From: Bradyrhizobium sp. 170
GTDB taxonomy: Bacteria; Pseudomonadota; Alphaproteobacteria; Rhizobiales; Xanthobacteraceae
Direction: 5' to 3'
DNA: 64,000 bases
Assembly: GCF_023101085.1 (NCBI RefSeq)
Contig: NZ_CP064703.1
Location: 6,758,001-6,822,000, forward strand
Shown piece by piece: positions 1 through 9,232 of the stretch; position 1 is the first letter of the stretch; each line of letters starts with the position of its first letter. Position numbers and translations under genes: made by a program. The notes under the pieces are model-generated. The model ran no database searches. It saw only the letters and a program-made list of their open reading frames with translations, and was not told the origin of the DNA.

Positions 1-56
1 AACGGCCGGTGCGAACGGCCGATCGCGCGGCCCGCAATCATGATCGTGTCACTCAT
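1..56 (-). CDS. pseI: pseudaminic acid synthase-like protein, N-terminal fragment
   Basis: Only the first 18 codons lie in the window; the gene runs off the left edge. The translation starts MSDTIMIAGRAIGRSHRP, which matches the opening strand of the NeuB/PseI family of nonulosonate synthases. These condense phosphoenolpyruvate with a 6-carbon aminosugar. The start is the ATG at 56-54, which overlaps the last 8 bases of the upstream formyltransferase gene, a sign of translational coupling. Neighbouring pseG supports pseudaminic rather than sialic acid chemistry. PseI versus NeuB cannot be settled from 18 residues alone. Confidence 0.6.
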   Translation of the reverse strand, partial: MSDTIMIAGRAIGRSHRP

Positions 57-699
57 CGGAAGCTCCCGCTTTTTCAATACGTACGAAGTAGCGATGGCCA
101 CGCAGGTCGAAGAATGCCGGAAAGCGCTGCGGGTCCGCCACCCTCAACAGGTCGAATTGTTCCACGATCGATCGTGCTGGATCGAGCCGGGAGTCCTCGG
201 GCGTACGGCGCCGGTAGTAGCTTGGCGGCCGATCGTCCTGGGCTGTCGCCTGTCCAGACCCAATGACCTTGAGCGCGTGGTCCATCAATTCAAGCTCAAT
301 GGCGAACAGCGCTTCGTTGATTTCCTCGCACAGTTCATGCCCTTCGAGCACCAGATGCCGCTGCGCCCAGATGGCGCCGGTATCGACCGGGTCCTGCGCC
401 TCGATCAGCGACACGACGATGCGATTCTTTCCCTCGAGGATCTGCCATATGTGCGGGGACCAGCCACGCCCTTCCGGAAGATCGCTCGCGTGAATGACAA
501 GGGTCGCTCCGTATTTCTGCCGATCGCCGGGAGAGATGATCTCATGGCACGAGATGAGAAAGAGAACGTCCCCGCCGGTCAGCTCGCCTTTTTGCCGAAC
601 CAGTTCGACGCTGTGATTGGCCGCAGCGCCCCTCACCCACTGCTCCAGATGCGGATAGACGGGGTGCGTCGTGCTCGAGCAGAGAACTGAAACCTTCAT
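49..699 (-). CDS. formyltransferase of a nonulosonic acid cluster
   Basis: This 216-residue protein resembles the formyl-tetrahydrofolate-dependent transferases found in pseudaminic/legionaminic loci. Visible marks are the central block with LVIHASDLPEGRG (about residues 88-100), where His91 is the expected catalytic His, and DPVDTGAIW (about 122-130), which holds the expected Asp. The Asn two residues before the His in classical Fmt enzymes is Val here; I recall this as common in this subfamily. It is shorter than Fmt (about 310 residues) and lacks the tRNA-binding C-terminal domain, so the substrate is most likely a sugar amine. It sits between pseG and pseI, where an N-acetyltransferase (pseH) is often found, so the product may be an N-formylated nonulosonate. 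That last point is inference. Confidence 0.75.
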   Translation of the reverse strand: MKVSVLCSSTTHPVYPHLEQWVRGAAANHSVELVRQKGELTGGDVLFLISCHEIISPGDRQKYGATLVIHASDLPEGRGWSPHIWQILEGKNRIVVSLIEAQDPVDTGAIWAQRHLVLEGHELCEEINEALFAIELELMDHALKVIGSGQATAQDDRPPSYYRRRTPEDSRLDPARSIVEQFDLLRVADPQRFPAFFDLRGHRYFVRIEKAGASDE

Positions 700-829
700 T
701 ATCGACCATCACTGGCGATTCCGCGGAATTGTGGAACCCTGCCGGAGCGCAATTAGCATAGAAAATACGGTCAAACACCAATTAAGAGCGCCCGCGGTCG
801 CCGCTGGAATTGGCCTCTATTGGCCGCCC

Positions 830-1987
830 TCAAGCCGCGTTTCCCTCGTCCGCCAGCCTTCGGCTGCCGGTCGGTTCTACGCCGTCCAGCGATTTCATCG
901 CTTCCCGCACCCGGGAGGTACCCAGCCCGTCGACAAGGGCCGCTGCGGCCTCTCCCATCGCGCGGGTCCGCGCCGGATCGTCCAGCATCGACCGGAGGGT
1001 TCCCGCAATCTGATCCACCGTGACCGAGGGCGCCGAACCGAGATAGGCGACCGCGCCGCAACTGGCGAGTGCGGTCAACGCGCCGGTCTGATTGTCGGCG
1101 ATATGAACCGCGATGGTCGGCAGCGCGAGACAGCAGCGCTCCCAGCTCATCACGCCGCCCGCCCCAATCGCGAGGTCTGCGCGCATCATCAGTTCGGCCA
1201 TATTGTCCGCACCACGATGCAACTCGGCGAGCGGCATTTCCCGGCAAAGACCCGAAATCGAATCGGCGTGCGGATTGCTCAGGCCTATCGCGACGTCGAC
1301 GGCAAGCCAAGGGAGCGACAGGCTTTTGATGACGGATAATGCCTTCGCGGTCTCATTGCCGGGATCGGAGCCGCCGTAGCACACGAGAATGCGGCTTACC
1401 TTGCCGCTGCGCCCCACCAGCGATTCGCGCTGCCCGGCGAATTCCGGGCGAAGCAATGCATAGGCCGGACCCAGCAGCGCCTGGCATATCGGAGGCAAGC
1501 GACCGCGGTAACGGTGTTCCATGTTCAGAACCAGGTTCTGGTCGAGCAGGATGTCGCAATCATGGTCCCGATCGGCAAGATCATCGATCGCAAGAATGCG
1601 CGGCACCCGCTTGCGCTGCATACGCTCCCACCTTGCATCGAGTGCATAGTGGTCGACGATGAGCCAGTCGACGGGCCCGATGCGATCGATCGCCTCCAAC
1701 GTCTGCTCGGCGTCCTTTTGCCAGCTCGTCGGCAGCCAGCGCGCATGAGCGGTTCCGTCCGCCGCCAGAGCGTCCGGACGGCCCTCGGGATCGGGCAGCA
1801 GCCGCACGGAATGCTCCTCGCCTTCGATCAGGCGTGTCAGGCCGGCGGCATGGCTGCGCAACAGGAAGAATACGTTCGCACCGTCGTCGGCCAAGGCGCG
1901 GGCCAGACTGAGGCATCTCATGAGATGCCCCATGCCCATTTCGGTGAAAGCATCGACGCGGACTACGACCCGTTGCACCGCGTTCAT
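830..1987 (-). CDS. pseG: UDP-2,4-diacetamido-2,4,6-trideoxy-beta-L-altropyranose hydrolase-like
   Basis: The 385-residue product starts at the ATG at 1987-1985 (MNAVQRVVVRVDA). A longer reading frame upstream adds 48 residues without family character. PseG removes UDP from the 2,4-diamino sugar before condensation by PseI. The sequence shows the GT-B-like fold signature of the family: GMGHLMRCLSLARAL near residues 17-31 with the conserved His, a YGGSDPGN nucleotide-binding segment, and an acceptor-side GGVMSWERCCLALPTI segment near 280. It is the first gene of the minus-strand pse set; about 130 bases separate it from the formyltransferase. PseB, PseC, PseF and PseH are not in the window and may lie to the left. 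Confidence 0.85.
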   Translation of the reverse strand: MNAVQRVVVRVDAFTEMGMGHLMRCLSLARALADDGANVFFLLRSHAAGLTRLIEGEEHSVRLLPDPEGRPDALAADGTAHARWLPTSWQKDAEQTLEAIDRIGPVDWLIVDHYALDARWERMQRKRVPRILAIDDLADRDHDCDILLDQNLVLNMEHRYRGRLPPICQALLGPAYALLRPEFAGQRESLVGRSGKVSRILVCYGGSDPGNETAKALSVIKSLSLPWLAVDVAIGLSNPHADSISGLCREMPLAELHRGADNMAELMMRADLAIGAGGVMSWERCCLALPTIAVHIADNQTGALTALASCGAVAYLGSAPSVTVDQIAGTLRSMLDDPARTRAMGEAAAALVDGLGTSRVREAMKSLDGVEPTGSRRLADEGNAA

Positions 1988-2175
1988 CAAACTAGCCCTG
2001 GATATTTCCGGAACATCTGGTGGCGGAAGAGGTCGACCTGTCACAATAGCCGTGCTATCCGCCGACCCACGAACCAGCCGCCAATGTAAGATCCAGGTTG
2101 CGCCGAAGCGCCACTTGAACCATCGCACCACACTCTATAATCCCGGACACCAGCAAAGCAACATTCCGGCAAGGC
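1988..2175. promoter_or_regulatory. divergent intergenic region between pseG and capsule-type gene
   Basis: These 188 bases separate two divergently transcribed genes and must contain promoters for both. I see no strong repeat or consensus promoter. A GGCAAGG segment lies just before the ATG at 2176. Confidence 0.4.
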
Positions 2176-3582
2176 ATGCCCCCGCGCAACGACGACATTA
2201 TCCTGATCACGACGCTGGCCGAATATCAGACCCGGTTCTGGATTCCCGTGGCGCAGCGATTGCGCAGCGCGGGGCGCGAGGTGCAGTTGCTCGCATTCGA
2301 CGATCGCAGCGCGGAAATGGCGGAGGCGCAAGGCATCCCCGTCGTCAACATGTACCGGACCGGTCTTCAGGGGGGCGCGCCGGTGGAAGACCAGCGCGCC
2401 TTCGCTGCAAGGATCGTCGATTACGGTCTGGATGGAACGAACTTCCTGTTCAGCCACGAACGCGTCACGTTCGGCATTCGCGAGACTGCCGCGCTGCGCC
2501 GGCGGTTCATGATCTACACCAACGCGATGGAAGTCGCGCTCGATCGGTTGGCGGCCTCGGGCCGGCAGGCGGTTGCGGTTCAGGAGCTCGGCGGATTTCT
2601 CTCTGTCCTCGCCTGCTTCTACGCCGCGAAGAAGCGCGGTGTCCGGAACTGGTTCATCGAGCCATCGTTCTTTCGCGGCAGGCTCTATTATACGCCGGAC
2701 AGCTTGGCCGCCCCCGATACGATGCGGACGCCTGCGGACGCGGTCTCCACTGAGGTGCGCGCCTACCTCGACGAAACCTTGCGGCAGCAATCCATTGTGA
2801 TTCCGCAAAAGGACCGGCACCAATATTCGGCGGCGTTCAACAAGATCGCCAGCGCACGGAACGCACGCCGCCTGGTCGAGAAGCTCTGGGACCAGTTCGC
2901 ACTCGGCAAGCATCAGGAGTTCGGACATAACCTCCGCCATGCCCGCGCGCATGCCGCCATGGCCGTGGGCGCAACGCGGCTGCGGAAACTCTATCGGGAG
3001 ATGCCGGACACGCCGTTCGTCTACTACCCCCTGCACGTGCCAGCCGATATGGCGCTGACGCTTCGCTCGCCGGAATATCTCGATCAGGTCGCGACCATCG
3101 ATTTCCTGCTGCGCACCATCCCGGATACGCACGTTCTTGTGGTGAAGGAGCATCCGGCCCAGATCGGCGCTATACCCGCCGGCCGCCTGTTCGAACTCGC
3201 GCGCCGCTTCGACAATTTCATCCTGCTGCCACCGCAGACCAACAATTACACCGTGCTTGGCCGCGCCGATGCGATCGTCTCGGTCAACAGCAAATCGGGC
3301 GCCGAAGCGGTGCTGCTCGGCAAGCCCGTCGTGGTGATGGGCGATGCGTTCTATCGCTCCTGCCCCCTTCTGTTCGCCGTCGATCGCCTGGCGGACGTTC
3401 CGCAGCGGCTTCGCGAGGCGCTGGCCGCACCGCCCTTCGACCCTGCCGACACCGCGCCCTATTTCGAAACCGCCTGGCGGCAATCGTTTCCCGGCGAACT
3501 TTATATCAGCGATCCCAAGCAGCTCGACACATTTGCGACTTCGTTGCTGTCTGCGATTGCCGAACCGCGCCGCGCGGATTGA
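2176..3582 (+). CDS. capsule/surface polysaccharide transferase-like protein
   Basis: This 468-residue cytosolic protein looks like the capsule-synthesis family related to KpsS/KpsC-type Kdo transferases (GT-B-like fold). Seen in the sequence are YYPLHVPAD (about 281-289), VVKEHP (about 321-326) and the late block VNSKSGAEAVLLGKPVVVMG (about 374-393). Such blocks bind the nucleotide sugar in related proteins. The start ATG is preceded by GGCAAGG. It opens the plus-strand polysaccharide run and its stop lies 11 bases before the next gene. Function as a glycosyltransferase is inferred from family; donor and acceptor are unknown. Confidence 0.65.
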   Translation: MPPRNDDIILITTLAEYQTRFWIPVAQRLRSAGREVQLLAFDDRSAEMAEAQGIPVVNMYRTGLQGGAPVEDQRAFAARIVDYGLDGTNFLFSHERVTFGIRETAALRRRFMIYTNAMEVALDRLAASGRQAVAVQELGGFLSVLACFYAAKKRGVRNWFIEPSFFRGRLYYTPDSLAAPDTMRTPADAVSTEVRAYLDETLRQQSIVIPQKDRHQYSAAFNKIASARNARRLVEKLWDQFALGKHQEFGHNLRHARAHAAMAVGATRLRKLYREMPDTPFVYYPLHVPADMALTLRSPEYLDQVATIDFLLRTIPDTHVLVVKEHPAQIGAIPAGRLFELARRFDNFILLPPQTNNYTVLGRADAIVSVNSKSGAEAVLLGKPVVVMGDAFYRSCPLLFAVDRLADVPQRLREALAAPPFDPADTAPYFETAWRQSFPGELYISDPKQLDTFATSLLSAIAEPRRAD

Positions 3583-3593
3583 AAGGCTTCTCC

Positions 3594-4343
3594 ATGGCGC
3601 TCGTTTCGATCATCACCCCATCGTGGAACGTGGCGCGGCTGATCGGCGAGACCATTGCATCAGTTCAGGCCCAGACGATGACGGACTGGGAGCTATTGAT
3701 CGCCGATGACTGCTCGACGGACCAGACAGCCGCAATCGTGGCAAGCCACGCGGCGCAGGATCCGCGGGTCAAGCTGATCCGCCAGCCTCGTAACGGAGGC
3801 CCGGCGCTTGCCCGCCAGGCCGCGATCGAGCAGGCGCAGGGCCGCTTCATCGCGTTTCTCGACAGCGACGACCTGTGGCTGCCCGCCAAGCTCGAGCGGC
3901 AGATCGCCTTCGCGCAGCAAAAGCGTGCGGCGTTGAGCTATACGGCGTTTCGCCGCATCAATGAGACGGGATCGGTCACCGGCCGCCTGATCGAGATGCC
4001 GGCCTCGTTGAACTATGAGCAGTTGCTGAAGAACACCTCGATCGCCACCCTGACGGCGCTCGTCGACCGCGACGTCGCGGGCAACATTGCCATGAAGAAC
4101 GAACCGTATGACGATTTCTGCCTCTGGCTGAGCATCCTCAAGCCGGGACATGTTGCCCACGGGCTCAACGAGGATCTCGCCCGCTACCGCGTGCGAGGCA
4201 GCTCAGTCTCCAGCCGCCCGCTCCGGTCCGCCGGGTGGGTCTGGCACATCTACCGCAACGTGGAGCAGCTTTCGCCGATCAAATCCGCATGGTGCTTCGC
4301 GCACTGGGGCGCGCGCGCCTGGCTGAAGCGGCGAGAGTTCTGA
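3594..4343 (+). CDS. family 2 glycosyltransferase
   Basis: The 249-residue product starts at the ATG at 3594 (MALVSIITPSWN), 9 bases after a GAAAGG ribosome-binding site; an earlier TTG overlaps the preceding stop and is less likely. It shows the GT-A layout: an N-terminal nucleotide-sugar site (SIITPSWN), DDCSTD near residue 40, and the metal-binding DSD at about 90 (FLDSDDLWLP). There is no membrane segment, so it probably acts at the cytoplasmic face on a lipid-linked repeat unit. Donor specificity cannot be read from the sequence. It follows the capsule-type gene within one operon-like run. Confidence 0.85.
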   Translation: MALVSIITPSWNVARLIGETIASVQAQTMTDWELLIADDCSTDQTAAIVASHAAQDPRVKLIRQPRNGGPALARQAAIEQAQGRFIAFLDSDDLWLPAKLERQIAFAQQKRAALSYTAFRRINETGSVTGRLIEMPASLNYEQLLKNTSIATLTALVDRDVAGNIAMKNEPYDDFCLWLSILKPGHVAHGLNEDLARYRVRGSSVSSRPLRSAGWVWHIYRNVEQLSPIKSAWCFAHWGARAWLKRREF

Positions 4344-4555
4344 TGACCGACAGGCCGGGCCACTGACCTTGCGGGAAGTGCCTTGCTGCAAAAACCATTG
4401 AGTGGTTCCTTCAAGGACTTAACGGGGATATCATTACTATTATACCTCCACAGCGGACAATGCTATTGGCGAACTTTGCCGTTGCCGATACCACTCCGGC
4501 TGCCCGTCACAGGACGTAAAGCAAGCCAGCCGCTCGAAGCGGCAACCCGGGAATC
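4344..4555. other. intergenic stretch, probable promoter of the UDP-xylose synthase gene
   Basis: These 212 bases hold no convincing gene. The stretch around 4420-4445 is A+T-rich relative to its surroundings and could hold a promoter. A small hairpin (CCGCT-CGA-AGCGG) lies at about 4530-4542. Confidence 0.35.
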
Positions 4556-5524
4556 ATGATGGCGTTTGACCGAAACTACAAAGACAGCCGCATCCTCATC
4601 ACCGGCGGCGCAGGCTTCATCGGATCCCATCTCAGTGAACGGCTGCTCGCCGCGGGCGCAGAAGTGGTGTGTGCGGACAACTACTTCACCGGCAGCCGCA
4701 AGAACATTGCGCATCTGCTGTCAAACCCGATGTTCGAAGCGATCCGGCACGATGTGACGTTTCCGCTCTACATCGAGGTCGACGCGATCTTCAACCTGGC
4801 CTGCCCGGCCTCCCCGATCCATTATCAGCGCGATCCGGTGCAGACCACCAAGACCAGCGTGCATGGCGCAATCAACATGCTCGGCCTCGCCAAGCGTCTG
4901 CGGGCGCCGATCTTTCAGGCCTCGACCAGCGAGGTCTATGGCGATCCCCTGATCCATCCGCAAACCGAGGATTACTGGGGCAACGTCAATCCGATCGGGA
5001 TTCGCTCCTGTTACGACGAGGGCAAGCGCTGCGCCGAGACCCTGTTTTTCGACTATTGGCGGCAACATGCCCTGCCGATCAAGGTTGCGCGCATCTTCAA
5101 TACCTATGGTCCGCGGATGCAGCCAAACGACGGCCGGGTCGTTTCATCCTTCATCGTCCAGGCGCTGAAGGGCGACCCGATCACCGTGTTCGGCGACGGC
5201 GGCCAAAGCCGCTCGTTCTGCTATGTCGACGACCTCGTCGAAGCGATTACCCGGCTGATGCTGACCGGCGAAGACTGCACCGGACCGATCAATCTCGGCA
5301 ACAATTCGGAATTCACCATTCTGGAACTGGCCGAGAAAGTGATCAGTTATACGAATTCGCGCTCGAAGCTCATTTTCAAGCCGTTGCCGCAGGATGATCC
5401 GCGGCAACGCCAGCCCGATCTCTCCAAAGCGAAGGCGCTGCTGAATTGGGAACCGAAGGTCGCGCTCGCCGATGGTCTGAAGGAGACCATCGCCTATTTC
5501 AGGCGCTCGCTCGAACTGTCGTAG
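4556..5524 (+). CDS. UDP-glucuronate decarboxylase (UDP-xylose synthase)
   Basis: This 322-residue extended short-chain dehydrogenase converts UDP-glucuronate to UDP-xylose with NAD+. Seen are the Rossmann motif [10 protein letters not shown] near residue 20, the [10 protein letters not shown] catalytic Ser/Thr region (about 123-132), and the family-specific stretch [19 protein letters not shown] carrying the YxxxK pair (Tyr and Lys around 151-155). [18 protein letters not shown] follows, also typical of UXS. Length fits the soluble bacterial enzyme. A GGGA element lies just before the ATG. It supplies a pentose donor to the polysaccharide locus; UDP-glucose dehydrogenase is not in the window. 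Confidence 0.9.
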   Translation: MMAFDRNYKDSRILITGGAGFIGSHLSERLLAAGAEVVCADNYFTGSRKNIAHLLSNPMFEAIRHDVTFPLYIEVDAIFNLACPASPIHYQRDPVQTTKTSVHGAINMLGLAKRLRAPIFQASTSEVYGDPLIHPQTEDYWGNVNPIGIRSCYDEGKRCAETLFFDYWRQHALPIKVARIFNTYGPRMQPNDGRVVSSFIVQALKGDPITVFGDGGQSRSFCYVDDLVEAITRLMLTGEDCTGPINLGNNSEFTILELAEKVISYTNSRSKLIFKPLPQDDPRQRQPDLSKAKALLNWEPKVALADGLKETIAYFRRSLELS

Positions 5525-5570
5525 GTCGGACAGAGCCAATTTCGTTTCGGTTACCCCGCGTGGCGGCGCG

Positions 5571-6905
5571 ATGTCGATGATGCATTCGTCAGAAAGCAAG
5601 CGCGCTCCGGACATTATGGAACGCATTCGGCTGGTATCCGGCTCGCGCCTCAGCCTGTACGTGCTGGTATGCCTTCATATCGTCATTTGCTGCACCTCGC
5701 TGGCACAGGTTGCGCATTGGCAGTCGTACATGTTGTACGACGCTGCGCGGGCCAACTACGCGATTGCTGCGGTCGGAGCGTTTTCTGTCGTCTCGCTGTT
5801 TTTCATATTCGCCCGCTTCAGCTTTGGTTACTTCGTCGGCTTCAGCCTGTTCACGATGATACTCGGCTTCATCTGGCTCAACAACTTCTCCAAATTCAAC
5901 TACGATCACCGACTGGCGGGCCTTTCGGCCGCCGCTTCGGCGGTGCTGTTTCTGTTTCCCGCCCTCCTCGTCAAGGCGCCCGCCAAACAGACGTACGTGC
6001 TGTCGCCTCGCGCCCTCGAATACTTTCTGATGTTCATTCTGGTGCTGGCGCTGGGCACGATCGTCGCGGCCTCACTCTACAATTTCAGACTGGTGTCGAT
6101 CAGGCAGATCTACGATTTTCGCAACGAACTCTACTTTCCGGCGCCGGTACGTTACCTGACCGGAATTGTGTCCACCGTGCTGCTGCCGTTCGCCTGCGCC
6201 TGTTATCTGGCGCTCAATCGCCGCTGGTGGGCTGCCGTGCCCCTCCTCCTGATGCTGCTTTTCTATCCGATCACGCTCAGCAAGTTTGCGCTTTTTTCAA
6301 CAGCGTGGGTCATTATCGTGCTGGTGCTGTCGAGGATTTTCGAGGCCAGGGCCGCGACTATTCTGGCGATCTTCCTGCCGATGCTTCTCGGCGTGATCCT
6401 GATGGCATGGTACCTCAACCGCTATACGCTGTATTATTTCGGCCTGGTGAATATCCGGATGATGGCAACCCCATCCAGCGCCATGGACATCTACAGCGAC
6501 TTCTTCTCAAGTCACCCGCTCACCCGGTTCTGCCAGATATCGTTCCTGAAACCGCTGATGAGCTGCCCCTATCAGGAGCAGCTATCGATCGTGATGGAAA
6601 AGGCATACCAGATCGGCAACATCAACGCCTCGCTGTTTGCGACAGAGGGTATCGCCTCGGTCGGATTGTATTTCGCGCCGCTGGTGGCACTGCTGTGCGG
6701 CTTTGTGATCGCGCTCGGCAATCGCGTGTCGGCCGGACTGCCGCCGGGATTCGTGCTGATCTCGGCTGCGCTGCTTCCCCAAACCTTTCTCAATGTGCCC
6801 TTTGCGACGGCATTATTGACACATGGCGCCGGGTTCCTGTTTCTGCTGTGGTACATCATGCCGCGCACGATGTTCGATCGAAAGATCGAAGCGGCGGCTT
6901 CGTGA
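5571..6905 (+). CDS. polytopic membrane protein, probable polysaccharide polymerase (Wzy-like)
   Basis: The 444-residue product is strongly hydrophobic, with roughly ten to eleven membrane-spanning segments spread from about residue 28 to 435. It also has a long hydrophilic loop near 290-345 (DIYSDFFSSHPLTRFC onward). That layout fits O-antigen/exopolysaccharide polymerases, which share little sequence identity. Its place between sugar-nucleotide and glycosyltransferase genes, with a flippase-like gene nearby, supports a Wzx/Wzy export route. I see no family-defining motif, so the role rests on topology and context. It ends 14 bases before rfbB. Confidence 0.6.
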   Translation: MSMMHSSESKRAPDIMERIRLVSGSRLSLYVLVCLHIVICCTSLAQVAHWQSYMLYDAARANYAIAAVGAFSVVSLFFIFARFSFGYFVGFSLFTMILGFIWLNNFSKFNYDHRLAGLSAAASAVLFLFPALLVKAPAKQTYVLSPRALEYFLMFILVLALGTIVAASLYNFRLVSIRQIYDFRNELYFPAPVRYLTGIVSTVLLPFACACYLALNRRWWAAVPLLLMLLFYPITLSKFALFSTAWVIIVLVLSRIFEARAATILAIFLPMLLGVILMAWYLNRYTLYYFGLVNIRMMATPSSAMDIYSDFFSSHPLTRFCQISFLKPLMSCPYQEQLSIVMEKAYQIGNINASLFATEGIASVGLYFAPLVALLCGFVIALGNRVSAGLPPGFVLISAALLPQTFLNVPFATALLTHGAGFLFLLWYIMPRTMFDRKIEAAAS

Positions 6906-6919
6906 CAGAGGGGTTTTCG

Positions 6920-8032
6920 ATGCAAAGCGTTCTGATCACCGGCGGCGCGGGCTTTATCGGCCAGAACCTGGTGCATGCGTGGCGAGCCGCGCGGCCGGGC
7001 GACCGCCTGACCGTGGTCGATGCCATGACCTATGCGGCCAATGTCCGCAGCCTGGAGCCGCTGATTGCCGATCGCAGTATCCAGTTCGTAAAGGGCGACA
7101 TCGGCGACGCGGCGCTGATGCAGCGCCTGTTCGATGAACGAAAATTTTCCCGCGTGGCGCATCTCGCTGCCGAGTCGCATGTCGACCGTTCGATCAGCGA
7201 TCCCGAAGCCTTTCTGCAGACCAACGTGCTCGGCACGTTCACGCTTCTGAAGGCGGCGCTCGATTGCTGGCGCGCGGCGGCGATGCTCGATGAGGCGCGA
7301 TTTCTCCACGTCTCGACCGACGAAGTCTATGGCTCGCTCGGCGCCGCCGACCCCGCCTTCACGGAATCCTCGTCCTATCGTCCGAACTCGCCTTACGCGG
7401 CGAGCAAGGCAGGAAGCGACCATCTGGTCCGCGCCTTTGTCGCGACCTACGGCATGCCGGCGCTGATCACGAACTGCTCCAACAATTACGGCCCCTATCA
7501 GCACCCGGAAAAACTCATTCCGCTGATGATCATCCATGCGCTGGAGGGAAAGCCGCTGCCGGTCTATGGCGACGGCTCCAATGTCCGCGACTGGCTGCAC
7601 GTTTCCGACCACTGCGGCGCCTTGATGAACGTGATCGAGCGCGGCCGCACCGGCGAAACCTACAATGTCGGCGGCGGCAACGAACGCAACAACCGCGATG
7701 TGGTGGGCTTGATCTGCGATACGATCGATGCCGCCTTCGCAGCCGACACTCGCTTCGCCTCGCGCTTTCCGTCCTGTCCCGCAGCTAGCGCCGGCTCCTG
7801 CCGCACGCTCATCACCTATGTGACGGACCGCCCCGGCCACGATCACCGTTATGCGATCGACGCCACCAAGCTCGCAACCGAACTCGGCAGCCGCTGCAGT
7901 GTCGGTTTCGAGAGCGGACTGAAGCAGACCGTGCAATGGTATCTCGACCACGAGCCATGGTGGCGCGACGTCACCAGCGGCGCCTACAAGGCGTGGATCG
8001 ACAAGAATTACGGCTTCCGGCGCGCGGTCTAG
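6920..8032 (+). CDS. rfbB: dTDP-glucose 4,6-dehydratase
   Basis: This 370-residue enzyme converts dTDP-glucose to dTDP-4-keto-6-deoxyglucose. The ATG at 6920 follows AGAGGGG; the same frame stays open far upstream but there it reads through the preceding membrane-protein gene. Seen are GGAGFIGQNLV near residue 8, AAESHVDRSI near 88, the catalytic STDEVYGSL region near 133-142, YAASKAGSDH (YxxxK) near 160, and TNCSNNYGPYQHPEKLIP near 190. Length is slightly above the usual 350. It feeds both the WecE-type and the 2,3-dehydratase branches of this locus. No rmlC or rmlD is present, so rhamnose is not the evident product. Confidence 0.93.
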   Translation: MQSVLITGGAGFIGQNLVHAWRAARPGDRLTVVDAMTYAANVRSLEPLIADRSIQFVKGDIGDAALMQRLFDERKFSRVAHLAAESHVDRSISDPEAFLQTNVLGTFTLLKAALDCWRAAAMLDEARFLHVSTDEVYGSLGAADPAFTESSSYRPNSPYAASKAGSDHLVRAFVATYGMPALITNCSNNYGPYQHPEKLIPLMIIHALEGKPLPVYGDGSNVRDWLHVSDHCGALMNVIERGRTGETYNVGGGNERNNRDVVGLICDTIDAAFAADTRFASRFPSCPAASAGSCRTLITYVTDRPGHDHRYAIDATKLATELGSRCSVGFESGLKQTVQWYLDHEPWWRDVTSGAYKAWIDKNYGFRRAV

Positions 8033-8038
8033 CCATTC

Positions 8039-9232
8039 ATGCGCATCCTCGTGCTCAATGCGGACTACCCGCGCTTCCTCAGCTGGCTGTATCGCCGTCA
8101 GCCCGGGCTCGGAAGCGCCGGTTACGCGGCCCAGATGGCGGCGCGAAACGCCAGCCTGTTCGGCGTCGCCGATTTCTATTCGCGGAATTTTTCCGCGCTC
8201 GGCCATTCGGCGGCAGAGATACACGTCAACAATGCCTGGCTACAGACGGCGTGGGCGCGCGAGCACGGCATGGCCGTCGAAGCGGCGGGGCCCGCCACCA
8301 CCAGCGGAAGCACCTCGCTTCCGGCCTGGCTGCAGCGCGCCGTGACGCCATTGAAGCCGATGCTGCGGCCGTTGGCCCGCAAGGTTGGCCTCAGTCCCAG
8401 GCTCGACGCACAGGCCGAGGCCATCCTGCTGGCCCAGATCGAGGATTTCAAACCTGACGTGGTGCTCAACCAGGACACGTTTCACGTCGACCCGCGGCTG
8501 ATGCGGCGTATCAAGGCGATTGGCAACCCGATCCTGATCGGACAGATCGGGATCGCGCCGTCGCGCGGCGTGGACTGGTCCGTCTACGATCTGATGATGT
8601 CGCAGCTGTCAGCGACGGTGGATTTCTTTCGTCGTCTCGGTTTGCGGGCGGAAGTCAATCATCTGGCGTTCGAGCCCGCTATTCTCGAAGCGCTACCGCC
8701 GGCGCCTGCCATCGACATCGAGGTTTCCTTTGTCGGCACGGTGTCGCCGGATCACCAGCAGCGGATTGCGCTGCTCGAGGCCGTTGCCGAACGTTACGAT
8801 CTCAAGCTGTTTGGCAACCCGCCGCAGACACTGCCAGCCTCCTCCCCGCTGCATCGCTGCTTTCAAGGCGAAGTGTGGGGCGCCGAGATGTATCAGGCAC
8901 TGCGGCGATCGAAGATCACGCTCAATTCCCACATCGACATGGCCGGGCGGGAAGCCGGCAACATGCGGCTGTTCGAGGCCACCGGCGTCGGCGCGTGCCT
9001 GCTGACCGATTTCAAGGACAATCTGCACACGCTGTTCGAACCGGACAGCGAGGTCGCGGTCTGGCGCTCGGTCGACGACTGTCTTGCGGTCATCGGCCGC
9101 ATGATCGGCGACCCCAATGGTCGCGCTGCGATCGCCCACGCGGGCCAGGCGAGAACCATGGCACAACATACCTACCGCCATCGCGCCGCGGAGATCCTTG
9201 GCTTCGTTGAAACCTTGCGGAAGCCACGATGA
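8039..9232 (+). CDS. CgeB-like glycosyltransferase
   Basis: The 397-residue protein has a two-domain GT-B look. The C-terminal half carries FVGTVSPDHQQR (about 230), then LKLFGN, and SKITLNSHIDMAGREAGNMR followed by FEATGVGACLLTDFKDNL (about 293-330), which match the Glyco_trans_1_2 domain of CgeB-type transferases. It starts 6 bases after the rfbB stop with no clear ribosome-binding site, so it is probably translationally coupled. It overlaps the following methyltransferase by 4 bases. The sugar transferred is unknown. Confidence 0.8.
   Translation: MRILVLNADYPRFLSWLYRRQPGLGSAGYAAQMAARNASLFGVADFYSRNFSALGHSAAEIHVNNAWLQTAWAREHGMAVEAAGPATTSGSTSLPAWLQRAVTPLKPMLRPLARKVGLSPRLDAQAEAILLAQIEDFKPDVVLNQDTFHVDPRLMRRIKAIGNPILIGQIGIAPSRGVDWSVYDLMMSQLSATVDFFRRLGLRAEVNHLAFEPAILEALPPAPAIDIEVSFVGTVSPDHQQRIALLEAVAERYDLKLFGNPPQTLPASSPLHRCFQGEVWGAEMYQALRRSKITLNSHIDMAGREAGNMRLFEATGVGACLLTDFKDNLHTLFEPDSEVAVWRSVDDCLAVIGRMIGDPNGRAAIAHAGQARTMAQHTYRHRAAEILGFVETLRKPR

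Noticed and set aside
2041..3483. Long open frame on the minus strand opposite the capsule-type gene
   Set aside because: Its codon pattern mirrors the plus-strand gene, it gives an Arg/His-rich protein of no family, and the plus-strand product has clear motifs.
5669..6919. N-terminal extension of the rfbB frame
   Set aside because: The frame is open by chance through the membrane-protein gene; family start and ribosome-binding site are at 6920.
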